A program made the position numbers and the translations under genes. From the NCBI GenBank assembly GCA_947627965.1, contig CANQYA010000003.1:1-18420 (forward strand): DNA of 18,420 nucleotides. The letters run 5' to 3'. Source of the stretch: an uncultured Bacilli bacterium. Lineage in GTDB: Bacteria > Bacillota_I > Bacilli_A > RF39 > UBA660. How positions within the stretch are numbered: the first letter of the stretch is position 1; every line of letters starts with the position of its first letter. Under the pieces are notes generated by a model. The model saw nothing but the letters and a program-made list of their open reading frames with translations. It was not told where the DNA came from and did no database searches. Positions 1 to 7,600 of this stretch are shown piece by piece.

Positions 1-210
1 AAAGAAAATACCAAAGAAATAATTAAACAAGATAATGAAATAGAAACTGATAATAAATTAGACGAAAAAAAAAGTATTAATAAGTTACCAGTAAAACCTA
101 ACTATCAAATAACTAACGAATTAATTGATGCTTACTGTCTTGAAATAATTGATTTATATGATAATGAAATAGAAATAATAGACTTATATGACAATTTAAA
201 AGAAGCTTAA
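1..210 (+). CDS. C-terminal end of an unrecognised plus-strand protein (partial)
   Basis: Frame 1 is open from the first base to a TAA at 208-210, giving 69 residues whose 5' part lies outside the window. The visible part begins with a very charged, Lys/Glu/Asp/Asn-rich stretch (probably a disordered linker), then a short acidic tail in which EIIDLYDN occurs twice, ten residues apart. I recognise no family. It is the only plus-strand gene seen and converges on the minus-strand operon, with a terminator hairpin starting right at its stop codon. That terminator and the frame being open to the edge support it being real. No function is proposed. Confidence 0.6.
   Translation, partial: KENTKEIIKQDNEIETDNKLDEKKSINKLPVKPNYQITNELIDAYCLEIIDLYDNEIEIIDLYDNLKEA
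142..195 (+). repeat. Short tandem coding repeat (two EIIDLYDN units, 30-nt period)
   Basis: The 24-nt segments 142-165 and 172-195 encode the same eight residues and differ only at three third-codon positions. They lie in the tail of the partial plus-strand gene, so they are a small internal protein repeat rather than a DNA element. Confidence 0.6.
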
Positions 211-243
211 AAAAGATACTTAATCATTGAAAGTATCTTTTTT
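209..243. terminator. Bidirectional intrinsic terminator between convergent genes
   Basis: AAAGATACTT (212-221) pairs perfectly with AAGTATCTTT (231-240) around a 9-nt loop. The stem is flanked by an A-run on the left and a T-run (238-244) on the right, so it can stop transcription from both sides. The minus-strand phosphodiesterase stop codon (220-222) lies inside the stem, and the plus-strand gene stops immediately before it. Confidence 0.85.
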
Positions 244-924
244 TAATATTATCTCCGTTATTAAATATACATCATTAATATAATTATCTAAAAGAAGATA
301 TAATTTATTTATTTCTTCTACTTTTTTAATTGTCCATATCATTACCATTTTATTATTATTAAGTAATTTTATAACTAAGTCTTTAGTAATTAATTCTTTA
401 TTAATAGAATAAAAATCAACATCTAATTTTAATAAATCCATATTACTTTTTTTAATTAAAGCCCCTATCTTAAAATTAGAGTTCTTTTTAAAATAATCAA
501 TAATTTCTTTGCTAAAACTTTGAATAAAGATATTAAGATAAGAATATTTATTGATTATTTTTAATACTTCATGGGATATAATACTATTTCTCATACCTTC
601 GTCTTTTATTTCTATTATTAAAAAGGAATTACGACTATATTTTTTTAAAACTTCTTCTAAAGTATTAATAGTTGCAGGTTTAATAATAGTTCCATAATTA
701 TACAATCTTAATCTTTTTAAAGACATATCTTTAACATAACCAGTTCCATCACTGACACGGTCAATAATATCGTCATGGATTACTACTACTTGATTATCTT
801 TAGTAAGCCTAACATCTATTTCGACACCTTTAATATGAGGATTTTTATCTCCTAACAAAATAGCTTCTAGTGTATTTTCACAAGAATTTCGTGCTTGTAA
901 ACCTCTATGGGCAATAAAATTCAT
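220..924 (-). CDS. Glycerophosphodiester phosphodiesterase family protein
   Basis: A 234-residue protein that should hydrolyse glycerophosphodiesters (deacylated phospholipids or teichoic-acid-type substrates) to glycerol 3-phosphate and an alcohol. The GDPD pattern is clear: AHRG (catalytic His6, Arg7), ENTLEA with Glu16, EIDV with Glu35 and Asp37, and a second catalytic His in VIHDD (His50). A later IEIK and the IWTIKK region match the end of the TIM barrel. The usual terminal TDxP motif is degenerate (YLITEI). No signal peptide is seen, so it is probably cytosolic. The ATG at 924 is chosen because AAGGTGGAG precedes it by a few bases; the in-frame GTG nine bases upstream lies inside that binding site. 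It is the last gene of the thymidylate operon, ten bases after tmk, with no obvious pathway link. Substrate unknown. Confidence 0.88.
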   Translation of the reverse strand: MNFIAHRGLQARNSCENTLEAILLGDKNPHIKGVEIDVRLTKDNQVVVIHDDIIDRVSDGTGYVKDMSLKRLRLYNYGTIIKPATINTLEEVLKKYSRNSFLIIEIKDEGMRNSIISHEVLKIINKYSYLNIFIQSFSKEIIDYFKKNSNFKIGALIKKSNMDLLKLDVDFYSINKELITKDLVIKLLNNNKMVMIWTIKKVEEINKLYLLLDNYINDVYLITEIILKKDTFND

Positions 925-934
925 AAACTCCACC

Positions 935-1597
935 TTATAATATTATATTCATTATTTCTTTATTTATGTCCTCTATACTGCGAAGGTGGTCATCTTCTAT
1001 ACAATTTACATATTGCCAATTATATAATTCGGTCAATTCTAAATAAGTTTTTTCAGTTGTTTTTAAATATTCCTTATCTCTTTCGTTATCGTCTAAGTTA
1101 GCTCTATTTTTCATTAGTTCACAAACGTATGCTAAAGGGACGTGTAAAAAGATAGTTATATCTGGTTTAGGTAACGCTAATAACCAATAATTTAATTTAT
1201 CGATCCATTGGTACATTTGAAAACGCTCATCTTTATCTTTAATTTTACTACCCTGGAAGGCTAAACTACTAGTGACATAACGATCTAAAATAACATAATA
1301 ACCTTTATCTAAGTATTCATTAATAACATTTATATTATATTTAAAATCAGCTGAATAATATAGACAAGATACTTTAGGGTCAACTTTAGACGAACCCTCT
1401 TGAAAATAACTTTTACTAATTTCTTCTTTTCCTAAGAAAGGTCCACCAACAATTTTACCAGTGGCAGTATCGTACATAGGAAAACTAAAACCAATACAGG
1501 GATAGTTATGTTCTTTTAATTTTTCAACTAATAATTTACTTTGGGTTTCTTTCCCTGAACAATCACACCCTTCAATAACAATCAACTTACCTCTCAT
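935..1597 (-). CDS. tmk: Thymidylate (dTMP) kinase
   Basis: A 220-residue cytosolic kinase converting dTMP and ATP to dTDP, the step after thyA. The P-loop is residues 10-18, reading GCDCSGKET; the family usually has GxDGxGKTT. A DRY motif (105-107) followed by VTSS binds the nucleotide monophosphate. The GKETQ variant and longer NMP-binding insert place it in a divergent Tmk branch, so a different (deoxy)nucleotide specificity cannot be excluded, but the position beside thyA and folA argues for dTMP. The binding site GAGGAG lies inside the 3' end of folA and the gap is three bases, so translation is probably coupled. Start ATG at 1597. Confidence 0.92.
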   Translation of the reverse strand: MRGKLIVIEGCDCSGKETQSKLLVEKLKEHNYPCIGFSFPMYDTATGKIVGGPFLGKEEISKSYFQEGSSKVDPKVSCLYYSADFKYNINVINEYLDKGYYVILDRYVTSSLAFQGSKIKDKDERFQMYQWIDKLNYWLLALPKPDITIFLHVPLAYVCELMKNRANLDDNERDKEYLKTTEKTYLELTELYNWQYVNCIEDDHLRSIEDINKEIMNIIL

Positions 1598-1600
1598 AAT

Positions 1601-2053
1601 TTATCTCCTCAAATATTTTACATGCTTATATTTAATATCGTTATAATTACCTTCGCCTATTATTTCTTTATGCCAATCATCTTTACTAAACTTAGGAAAA
1701 TAACTATCGGCATCTCCTACTGCATCATTTTCAAATAGACGGTAAATGCTTTCCCCCCCTATTACATAAAAGTCTTCCCTACTATTTTTAACTTTATTTA
1801 ATACTTGATAATAATCGCTATATATTTCAATATCTTTATTATTAAAATTATTATCCCTCGATAAAACGATATGCTTTCTATTTTTTAATAGATGTGGTAA
1901 AGATTCAAAAGTCTTTCGTCCCATAATAACATTATTATTAATTGTCGTTTTTTGAAAAAAAGCTAAGTCACCAGGTATACGCCAAATTAAACCATTATCT
2001 TTACCAATTTCATTATTATGCCCTATCGCACTAATTATTTTTAGGTTTTGCAT
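1601..2053 (-). CDS. folA: Dihydrofolate reductase
   Basis: A 150-residue enzyme that reduces dihydrofolate, the by-product of ThyA, to tetrahydrofolate with NADPH. Visible family features are AIGHNNEIGKDNGLIW (Trp24 in the M20-type loop), PGDLAFF with the active-site acid Asp29, GRKTFESL (45-52, NADPH binding) and VIGGESIYRLF (97-107), then DADSYFPKF. Length is slightly short for the family (about 160). The ATG at 2053 lies only six bases after the thyA stop and no Shine-Dalgarno sequence is visible before it, unlike its neighbours, so expression may depend on translational coupling to thyA. It could also be called dfrA. Confidence 0.95.
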   Translation of the reverse strand: MQNLKIISAIGHNNEIGKDNGLIWRIPGDLAFFQKTTINNNVIMGRKTFESLPHLLKNRKHIVLSRDNNFNNKDIEIYSDYYQVLNKVKNSREDFYVIGGESIYRLFENDAVGDADSYFPKFSKDDWHKEIIGEGNYNDIKYKHVKYLRR

Positions 2054-2059
2054 AGTTTA

Positions 2060-2962
2060 CTATTGTGAAATAGGAAATTTAATGGGACCATGATGACGAT
2101 AATTTAAAACTTTTATATCTTTTAATTCACGGGAATTATCAAAATCTTTAAATTCCTTTATATCGGGATTAAGCCATAAAGTGGGAGCTTCGTAATCTTC
2201 TAAATTATCACCGCGATAAATTTGTTCTTTTATTCCTTCAATTTGATTTATATAAATATGTGGGTCGTTTAAGCTCCAACGCATTATTCCTGGTTTATAC
2301 CCTGTAAGATGGGCGATAATGTAGCCTAAAGTAGCATATTGAGTTACGTTAAATGGTAATCCTAAAGGAACATCACACGATCTTTGATGTACCCAAAAAT
2401 TAATACGGTCATTCCATACATTCCATTCGGTTGACCAAACACACGAAGGTAATACCGCTGTTGGCATAAATTCGTCTTGCCAAAGGCTCATAACCATTCT
2501 TCGATCAGTAGGATTAGTTCTTATCGTGTTTATTAAATTATCTACTAGTTTATAACGATCTACAATAAAACCGTAAGCTGTTCCAATCGTATGAGCCTTA
2601 TCTATTCCAAAATCTTTAACTATTTCTTGTCTTTCTAAAGTTCCGTCACCTTTAGGAACCATTTGGGTCGCATACCATTTTCCATCTTCTTGTACTTCCC
2701 ATTCATTCCAAATCTTGACGTTACGTTCTTGCAACCATCTAACATCGTTAGAATGGATTTGATAAATCCATAGCATCTCTAAAATAGCATTTTTATAATA
2801 TAATTGTTTCGTCGTTAAAAAAGGAAATTCTTTTTCCAAATCAAATTCTAAATAATATCCATCTAACTTTATCGCATTGTTACCTGTTCTATTAGCAACT
2901 TCCTTTCCTTCTTGTAATATTTTTTTACATAATTTTAAATATTCTTTATCCCAATTAGACAT
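2060..2962 (-). CDS. thyA: Thymidylate synthase
   Basis: A 300-residue enzyme that methylates dUMP to dTMP using methylene-tetrahydrofolate. The catalytic cysteine is Cys174 in LPSCVWSTEW, the phosphate-binding arginines are in TDRRMVMSLW (154-155), and QRSCDVPLGLPFNVTQYA (193-210) and NDPHIYINQ (232-240) supply dUMP-binding residues. The usual Cys-His pair is Cys-Val here, and several core residues resemble the Bacillus/phage phi3T-type ThyA as I recall it. A ribosome binding site AGGAGG precedes the ATG at 2962. It sits between the HD-domain gene and folA in one transcription unit, so dTMP synthesis, folate recycling and dTMP phosphorylation are encoded together. Confidence 0.96.
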   Translation of the reverse strand: MSNWDKEYLKLCKKILQEGKEVANRTGNNAIKLDGYYLEFDLEKEFPFLTTKQLYYKNAILEMLWIYQIHSNDVRWLQERNVKIWNEWEVQEDGKWYATQMVPKGDGTLERQEIVKDFGIDKAHTIGTAYGFIVDRYKLVDNLINTIRTNPTDRRMVMSLWQDEFMPTAVLPSCVWSTEWNVWNDRINFWVHQRSCDVPLGLPFNVTQYATLGYIIAHLTGYKPGIMRWSLNDPHIYINQIEGIKEQIYRGDNLEDYEAPTLWLNPDIKEFKDFDNSRELKDIKVLNYRHHGPIKFPISQ

Positions 2963-2979
2963 CCTAAACCTCCTAAAAA

Positions 2980-3255
2980 TTAATCTATTATATTATCATT
3001 TTCGTCAAACTCGATATTAATAAATTTACGTGATGCTAGAAAATCGCACATATGAACAAAATTCTCATATTTTGTTTTAGGTATAGGTAATACACTATTC
3101 CCATCAAAATCTTTATTCCAAGGTCCCATATGGGCTTCAATAACACTACATACAAAATTAATATCTTCGTCATTCATATTCAAATTATTTTTATTATCTT
3201 TAATATGTTGTGATATATACAAAGGATGTTCTACTTTAGTATATTGACTTACCAA
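2980..3255 (-). CDS. HD-domain protein, C-terminal part after a frameshift
   Basis: This frame continues the HD-domain protein begun at 3553. It opens with SQYTKVEHPLYISQHI, which supplies the next conserved histidine of the HD fold, and contains EAHMGPWN and the segment KTKYENFVHMCDFLASRKF, typical of the end of this HD family. It has no convincing start: the first possible initiator is a TTG at 3255 inside the upstream fragment with no binding site of its own. Joined to the first part by a shift of one base within about 3236-3256, it would give a protein of about 195 residues of normal family length. The ATG of thyA follows after 17 bases. Confidence 0.75.
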   Translation of the reverse strand: MVSQYTKVEHPLYISQHIKDNKNNLNMNDEDINFVCSVIEAHMGPWNKDFDGNSVLPIPKTKYENFVHMCDFLASRKFINIEFDENDNIID

Positions 3256-3553
3256 GTTTCATACCATCATGTAATATTAATGCTAAAATCATTAAATCTT
3301 TCTCTCTACTCGTATATTTACCACCAATTAAAGGATTATCTAATAATTCGTAAGCTATTCTCACTGCTGACTTAGTATGTCTTACTAATCCCCTATCCCC
3401 TAAAGTATATTTAGGGTGATATTTTCCCGTAGACGATGCAGGAATACTAAAAAAATAGTCCGGTAAGCTATCAACTAAATATCTAGCATCAATCGCATAT
3501 TTTTCGTCTTTTATATAACTAAATTCTTTTTTAAATACTTCTACTTTGTTCAT
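3236..3553 (-). CDS. HD-domain phosphohydrolase family protein, N-terminal part (frameshifted)
   Basis: The first 105 codons of an HD-domain protein, a superfamily of metal-dependent phosphohydrolases. The metal ligands visible here are His59 (LVRHTKSAVRIAYELL) and the HD pair at 95-96 in LILHDGMKLG. The frame then runs into KSIY and a TAA at 3236-3238, where the family continues with a sequence like that found in the neighbouring frame. Joining requires skipping one base (or restoring two missing ones, for example two A residues in GGTAAGTC). The gene has a good start (ATG 3553 with GGAGG) and a strong promoter just upstream, and heads the thymidylate operon. A nucleotide-directed phosphohydrolase role is an inference from that context. 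The interruption may be a real mutation, a recoding site or a sequence error. Confidence 0.78.
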   Translation of the reverse strand: MNKVEVFKKEFSYIKDEKYAIDARYLVDSLPDYFFSIPASSTGKYHPKYTLGDRGLVRHTKSAVRIAYELLDNPLIGGKYTSREKDLMILALILHDGMKLGKSIY

Positions 3554-3570
3554 ACTACCTCCATATTAAT

Positions 3571-3599
3571 ATAATAACATATCAAACATACGTTTTCAA
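3571..3599 (-). promoter_or_regulatory. Sigma-A-type promoter of the HD-thyA-folA-tmk operon
   Basis: On the minus strand TTGAAA (3599-3594), a 17-base spacer and TATTAT (3576-3571) form a near-consensus promoter, with TGT directly before the -10 (extended -10). The -35 overlaps the hemW stop codon. Expected transcription starts near 3564, leaving a leader of roughly ten bases that holds only the GGAGG binding site. Confidence 0.75.
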
Positions 3600-4693
3600 C
3601 TATTTTTGATAAAATTTATTAAAATATTATTAGATACATATAATTTACTAGGATTAATATAAATGTAGTCATCCTTATCTATTAATAAATCTTTTTGGAC
3701 TAATTCTTTTATAGGAAAAACATCTTCTACTTCTTCCTTAAATTTCTCTTTAAATCTTTTTTTACTTATTCCTTCTCTTTTTCTTAATCCTAAAATCATT
3801 TCATTTTCCATATTAATTTCTTTCGTTATTTTTTCTTCTTCTAAGCGATAGTTACCTTTTAAATAATTATTGATACTTCTAGTATTAGTATATCTAATAT
3901 TATCGATATATCCTCCCGCCCCAAGTCCAAAACCATAATACTTTTCATTATTCCAATAAGTTAAGTTATGTTTTGATACCCAGTTATCTTTAGCAAAATT
4001 ACTTATTTCATAATGTTGATATCCTAAAGACTTTAAATAATCAATAATATAGTAATACATTTTAGCTTCTAAATCTTCATTAATAGCTTTTACTTTATTT
4101 ATATATAACTTCGTATGTTCTTCTAAAATAAGGGAATAAATAGATATATGATTAACTTCTAACTTTTTAAAAAAAGCCAAATCTTTTTTTAAATCGCTAA
4201 TTGTCTCATTAGGAAACCCATACATAAAGTCCACATTGATATTATTAAAATATTTCTTTACTAAATTAATTTTCTTATAAACATCATCTTTATTATTATA
4301 TCTTTCGATTAAAGGAAAAAATTTATCATTAATCGTCTCAATACCAATACTTATCCGATTAACCCCATATTTTTTTAATATTTTTAATTTATTCTCCGTA
4401 ATATCAGCAACATTCATTTCAAAAGAAAATTCTTGTAAATTACTTTTATCTATTACTTCTAACATCTTTAATAATTTGTTTAAAGCTAAAAAGTCAAGAG
4501 AAGAAGGACTACCTCCTCCTATATATATAGTTTCAATTTTAGAAGAAGAATAATTACTCTTTATTTCTTTTTCTAAAGCATCTAAATATAAAAGAACTAA
4601 TTCTTTTTGATAATACATTTTACAAAAGTCACAATAAGAACATATCTTTTTACAAAAAGGAATATGTATATAAATTGCTTTTATATTATCCAT
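3596..4693 (-). CDS. hemW: Radical SAM heme chaperone HemW
   Basis: A 365-residue radical SAM protein. The cluster motif is C14-x3-C18-x2-C21 within IHIPFCKKICSYCDFC, with the extra Cys24 characteristic of HemW and the coproporphyrinogen-dehydrogenase relatives. GGGSPSSL (60-67) contacts SAM, and the C-terminal HemW region HYEISNFAK, then KHNLTYWNN and YGFGLGAGGY are present. HemW is thought to bind and deliver heme to respiratory proteins rather than oxidise coproporphyrinogen. Its position two genes after lepA is the usual Firmicutes arrangement. The ATG at 4693 overlaps the preceding gene's stop as TAATG. Whether this organism makes or uses heme cannot be judged from the window. Confidence 0.93.
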   Translation of the reverse strand: MDNIKAIYIHIPFCKKICSYCDFCKMYYQKELVLLYLDALEKEIKSNYSSSKIETIYIGGGSPSSLDFLALNKLLKMLEVIDKSNLQEFSFEMNVADITENKLKILKKYGVNRISIGIETINDKFFPLIERYNNKDDVYKKINLVKKYFNNINVDFMYGFPNETISDLKKDLAFFKKLEVNHISIYSLILEEHTKLYINKVKAINEDLEAKMYYYIIDYLKSLGYQHYEISNFAKDNWVSKHNLTYWNNEKYYGFGLGAGGYIDNIRYTNTRSINNYLKGNYRLEEEKITKEINMENEMILGLRKREGISKKRFKEKFKEEVEDVFPIKELVQKDLLIDKDDYIYINPSKLYVSNNILINFIKNS

Positions 4694-5151
4694 TAATGGT
4701 ATTCACTTTTTTTTAAGTTTTCTTTACTATTTTCTAATAGTTTAGGTTTTATAACTTCGTCAAAATGTTTTTTATCAATATTTTGATAACGAACAGCAAT
4801 ATCGCGATATACTGTCCAAAAATTAGTATTAATGCTTTCGGCTATTTCTGAGATAGTAAAACCATTTTCAAATAAGGATACATTTTTTACTACTCTATCT
4901 TTGACTTCTTCTTTAGCAATACTATCAGGGGTATTTTCATAAATTTTTTCTTTAATTTGGTCTATTTCACTAGGTTTCAGTTTGCAATAACGGCTCATAT
5001 AATCACTGACTGTACAATTACTAATGGGAAAATAATTATCTGTGATAAGACGAGCTAATTTTCTTGTCGATAACCCTGTTTCTTTAAACAAAGATCCTAC
5101 TAATATTACTCTTCTTTTTCTTTCTTCATCACTATTTAAAGTACTTGCCAT
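4693..5151 (-). CDS. Protein of two SpoIIID-like helix-turn-helix repeats
   Basis: A 152-residue, charged, soluble protein. I see two aligned halves: residues about 13-75 (RRVILVGSLFKETGLSTRKL onward to IYENT) and about 83-143 (DRVVKNVSLFENGFTISEIA onward to LLENS). Each has a short helix, an xxxIAxxI-type helix, a TV-containing recognition-helix region (CTVSDYMSRY and WTVYRDIAVRY) and a helical tail, the layout of SpoIIID, the sporulation transcription factor of about 90 residues with a single domain. So this looks like a tandem duplication of a SpoIIID-type DNA-binding domain. It lies between lepA and hemW, with GGAGGA overlapping the lepA stop and a TAATG overlap with hemW, so it is co-transcribed. 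A DNA-binding regulator is likely; a sporulation role is only suggested by homology. Confidence 0.65.
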   Translation of the reverse strand: MASTLNSDEERKRRVILVGSLFKETGLSTRKLARLITDNYFPISNCTVSDYMSRYCKLKPSEIDQIKEKIYENTPDSIAKEEVKDRVVKNVSLFENGFTISEIAESINTNFWTVYRDIAVRYQNIDKKHFDEVIKPKLLENSKENLKKSEYH

Positions 5152-5159
5152 AAATCCTC

Positions 5160-6962
5160 CTATTTATCTACGTCCTCACTAAGGACACTCATAAAGGCTT
5201 CTTGTGGAAGTTCGACACTTCCTATTTGTTTCATTTTCTTTTTACCTTCTTTTTGTTTTTCTAATAATTTTCTTTTTCTGGTAACGTCGCCTCCGTAACA
5301 TTTAGCTAAAACATCTTTACGTAAGGCTTTAACGGTACTTCTGGCTATAACATGAGTTCCTAGTGAAGCTTGGATAGGAACTTCAAACATTTGCCGAGGT
5401 ATTACTTCTTTTAATTTTTCGACAACGGCTTTACCTCTTTGATAAGCGAAATCTTTATGAACAATAACACTTAAAGCATCTATTACTTCACCATTTAACA
5501 AAATATCCATTTTAACTAAATCACTAGCTTTATATCCTTCTACTTCGTAATCAAAAGATGCATATCCTTTGGTAGAAGACTTTAATTTATCAAAAAAATC
5601 GTATACAATTTCTGATAATGGTAGGCTGTAATGAATATTTACTCGCGATGGATCAATATAATCCATACTTATATAGATACCTCTTTTCCCTTGACATAAT
5701 TCCATAATAGGTCCGATGTATTCACTAGGTGTAAAAATACTAGTTTTAATATAAGGTTCTTTAATTTCTTGAATTTTACTTTTATCAGGTAACTTGTTAG
5801 GAGCATCAATCATAATTTTTTCTTTATTCGTAAGTTCTACTTCATAAATAACTGAAGGTGCGGTCGTAATTATATCAATATTAAATTCTCTCGTAATTCT
5901 TTCTTTAATTATTTCCATATGTAAAAGACCTAAGAAACCTGAACGGAAACCAAATCCTAAAGCTTTAGATGTTTCTGGTTCAAAAGTTAGCGAAGCATCA
6001 TTTAATTTTAACTTTTCTAAAGCATCACGCAAATCCTCAAAACGTGATGTATCAATGGGATACATTCCACAAAAAACCATTGATTTCATCGGTTTATATC
6101 CTGGTAATTTACTCTTAGCTGGATTATTAAGAAGAGTAATAGTATCACCTACTTTTACATCGGATATACTTTTTATATTAGCAATAATAAAACCTACTTC
6201 GCCAGTATTTAACTTATTTATTTTTACTTCTTTAGGAGTATTAATAGTAATTTCGGTTACTTCGTAAGTAGCATTCGTCTCCATCATTTTGATAATATCC
6301 CCTACTTTTACTTCCCCGTTCATAACACGGACATTTATAATTACTCCGCGATACGAATCAAAAACACTATCAAAAATTAAAGCTTGTAAAGGTAGGGAAC
6401 TATCACCTTTAGGACTAGGAATTTTTTTGACGATAGCTTCTAATAACTTATCTATTCCTTCTCCCGTTTTAGCACTTGTCAATATTATTTCATCTTCACT
6501 AAATCCCACTAAATCCATAAGTTCTTTTTTTACTTTAGGTATGTCCGCATTAGGTAAATCAATTTTATTAATTACCGGAATAATAACTAAGTCATTTTCC
6601 ATTGCTAAATAAAGATTAGCTAAAGTCTGAGCTTCTATTCCTTGACTAGCGTCAACTACTAACAAAGCTCCTTCACAAGAAGCAAGACTACGAGAAACTT
6701 CATAACTAAAATCGACATGCCCTGGCGTATCAATTAAGTTTAAATCGTATGTTACCCCATCTAAAGTATATTTAAGACAAGCTGTATTTAATTTAATGGT
6801 TATCCCTCGTTCACGTTCAATATCCATATTATCAAGCATTTGGTCTTTAGCTTCTCTTTTAGATACCGCTCCTGTCTTTTCTAAAATTCTATCTGCTAAC
6901 GTACTTTTCCCATGATCGATATGGGCGATAATACTAAAATTTCTAATTAAACGATTGTCCAT
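5160..6962 (-). CDS. lepA: Elongation factor 4 (LepA)
   Basis: A 600-residue translational GTPase acting on the ribosome, thought to help translocation or back-translocation under stress and initiation/assembly of 30S subunits. GTPase motifs are AHIDHGKST (13-21), RGITIK (52-57), DTPGH (78-82) and NKID (132-135). The LepA-specific C-terminal domain is complete, ending with [20 protein letters not shown] and a short tail. Length matches the family. The ATG at 6962 has AAGGTGGTG just before it and an extended -10 promoter about 17 bases upstream. It is the first gene of a unit with the SpoIIID-like gene and hemW. Confidence 0.98.
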   Translation of the reverse strand: MDNRLIRNFSIIAHIDHGKSTLADRILEKTGAVSKREAKDQMLDNMDIERERGITIKLNTACLKYTLDGVTYDLNLIDTPGHVDFSYEVSRSLASCEGALLVVDASQGIEAQTLANLYLAMENDLVIIPVINKIDLPNADIPKVKKELMDLVGFSEDEIILTSAKTGEGIDKLLEAIVKKIPSPKGDSSLPLQALIFDSVFDSYRGVIINVRVMNGEVKVGDIIKMMETNATYEVTEITINTPKEVKINKLNTGEVGFIIANIKSISDVKVGDTITLLNNPAKSKLPGYKPMKSMVFCGMYPIDTSRFEDLRDALEKLKLNDASLTFEPETSKALGFGFRSGFLGLLHMEIIKERITREFNIDIITTAPSVIYEVELTNKEKIMIDAPNKLPDKSKIQEIKEPYIKTSIFTPSEYIGPIMELCQGKRGIYISMDYIDPSRVNIHYSLPLSEIVYDFFDKLKSSTKGYASFDYEVEGYKASDLVKMDILLNGEVIDALSVIVHKDFAYQRGKAVVEKLKEVIPRQMFEVPIQASLGTHVIARSTVKALRKDVLAKCYGGDVTRKRKLLEKQKEGKKKMKQIGSVELPQEAFMSVLSEDVDK

Positions 6963-6978
6963 AACACCACCTTTTATA

Positions 6979-7007
6979 ATTATAGCAAATTTTTAAGATA
7001 AAAGGAA
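6979..7007 (-). promoter_or_regulatory. Probable extended -10 promoter of lepA
   Basis: TGCTATAAT (6987-6979) on the minus strand is a perfect extended -10; the -35 at the standard 17-base distance is poor (TTCCTT, 7007-7002), as tolerated by extended -10 promoters. Transcription would begin near 6972, at the edge of the AAGGTGG binding site. The rest of 7008-7095 is AT-rich and shows no gene or recognisable riboswitch. Confidence 0.6.
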
Positions 7008-7095
7008 TTAAGGAAATGCTATTTATGAAAAATAAAATATTTACTTTATCAATTTTATTAATATAAAACCATTTATCTATCGATAGAAACATTAA

Positions 7096-7142
7096 AAATA
7101 AGATAAAACTTTATTGTCATAAGTTAAAGTTTTATCTTATTT
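7096..7142. terminator. Strong bidirectional terminator after murE
   Basis: A perfect 16-bp inverted repeat (7098-7113 with 7125-7140, arm ATAAGATAAAACTTTA) extends by two further A-T pairs and encloses an 11-nt loop. On the minus strand it is followed by TATTTTTAAT. It lies 15 bases after the murE stop and separates the recO/murE block from the lepA unit. Confidence 0.85.
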
Positions 7143-7156
7143 ATTTTTAAAATAAT

Positions 7157-7600
7157 TTAATTATTATCTTTACCTAAATACTTACAAATAACATCATAAT
7201 CACAGTAAGGAACGTATTTATCTTCAATTGCCATATAGTTATCTCTACCTTTACCAGCAACTAGTACAATATCATTTTCTTTAGCAAGTGCTAAAGCTTT
7301 ATTAATCGCTAAAGTTCTATCGACAATTACTTCATAATTACCCGTGTTATTAGCAATCATTTCTTTAATTATTTCTTTGGGATCTTCAAACCTCGGATCA
7401 TCAGTTGTAAAAATAACTAAATCCGAATTATCTAAAACAACCTTACCCATATCTTTTCTTTTTTCTTTTTCTCTTCCTCCAGCAGAACCAGTAATTGTTA
7501 TGATACGATTTTTCTTTACGGAATTTAAAAAAGTCAAGATTTTATCTAAAGCATCAGGTGTATGCGCATAGTCTAGGATAATTTTATAATTTTGGTTTTT
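7157..7600 (-). pseudogene. murE: murE 3' part: C-terminal ligase domain, out of frame with the 5' part
   Basis: This frame opens after a TAA at 7603-7601 and starts directly with KNQNYKIILDYAHTPDALDK, the canonical DYAHTPD hinge of MurE, then runs through the C-terminal domain: GSAGGREKEKR, TTDDPRFEDP (the DNPR-type amino-acid recognition motif, reading DDPR), DRTLAINKAL and AGKGRDNY. It ends at 7157, followed by a terminator. The only initiator in reach is a TTG at 7537, which would miss the hinge motif, and no binding site is evident. It therefore looks like the detached last third of a MurE (UDP-MurNAc-tripeptide synthetase). The DYAHT segment duplicates one already present at the end of the 5' part, so this is not the product of a one-base shift alone. 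Confidence 0.8.

Noticed and set aside
907-1101. Plus-strand frame opposite the phosphodiesterase start and tmk end
   Set aside because: Overlaps two solid genes on the other strand and has no ribosome binding site.
6055-6612. Two plus-strand open frames opposite lepA
   Set aside because: They lie wholly antisense to a well-conserved lepA, have no binding site or recognisable sequence, and are explained as shadows of its codon use.
7008-7095. Possible leader RNA or riboswitch before lepA
   Set aside because: No conserved stem pattern was seen, and the best promoter (extended -10 at 6979-6987) lies downstream of it.
7344-7571. Plus-strand open frame opposite the murE 3' part
   Set aside because: Antisense to a recognisable MurE domain; Ser/Phe/Leu-rich composition typical of a reverse-strand shadow.
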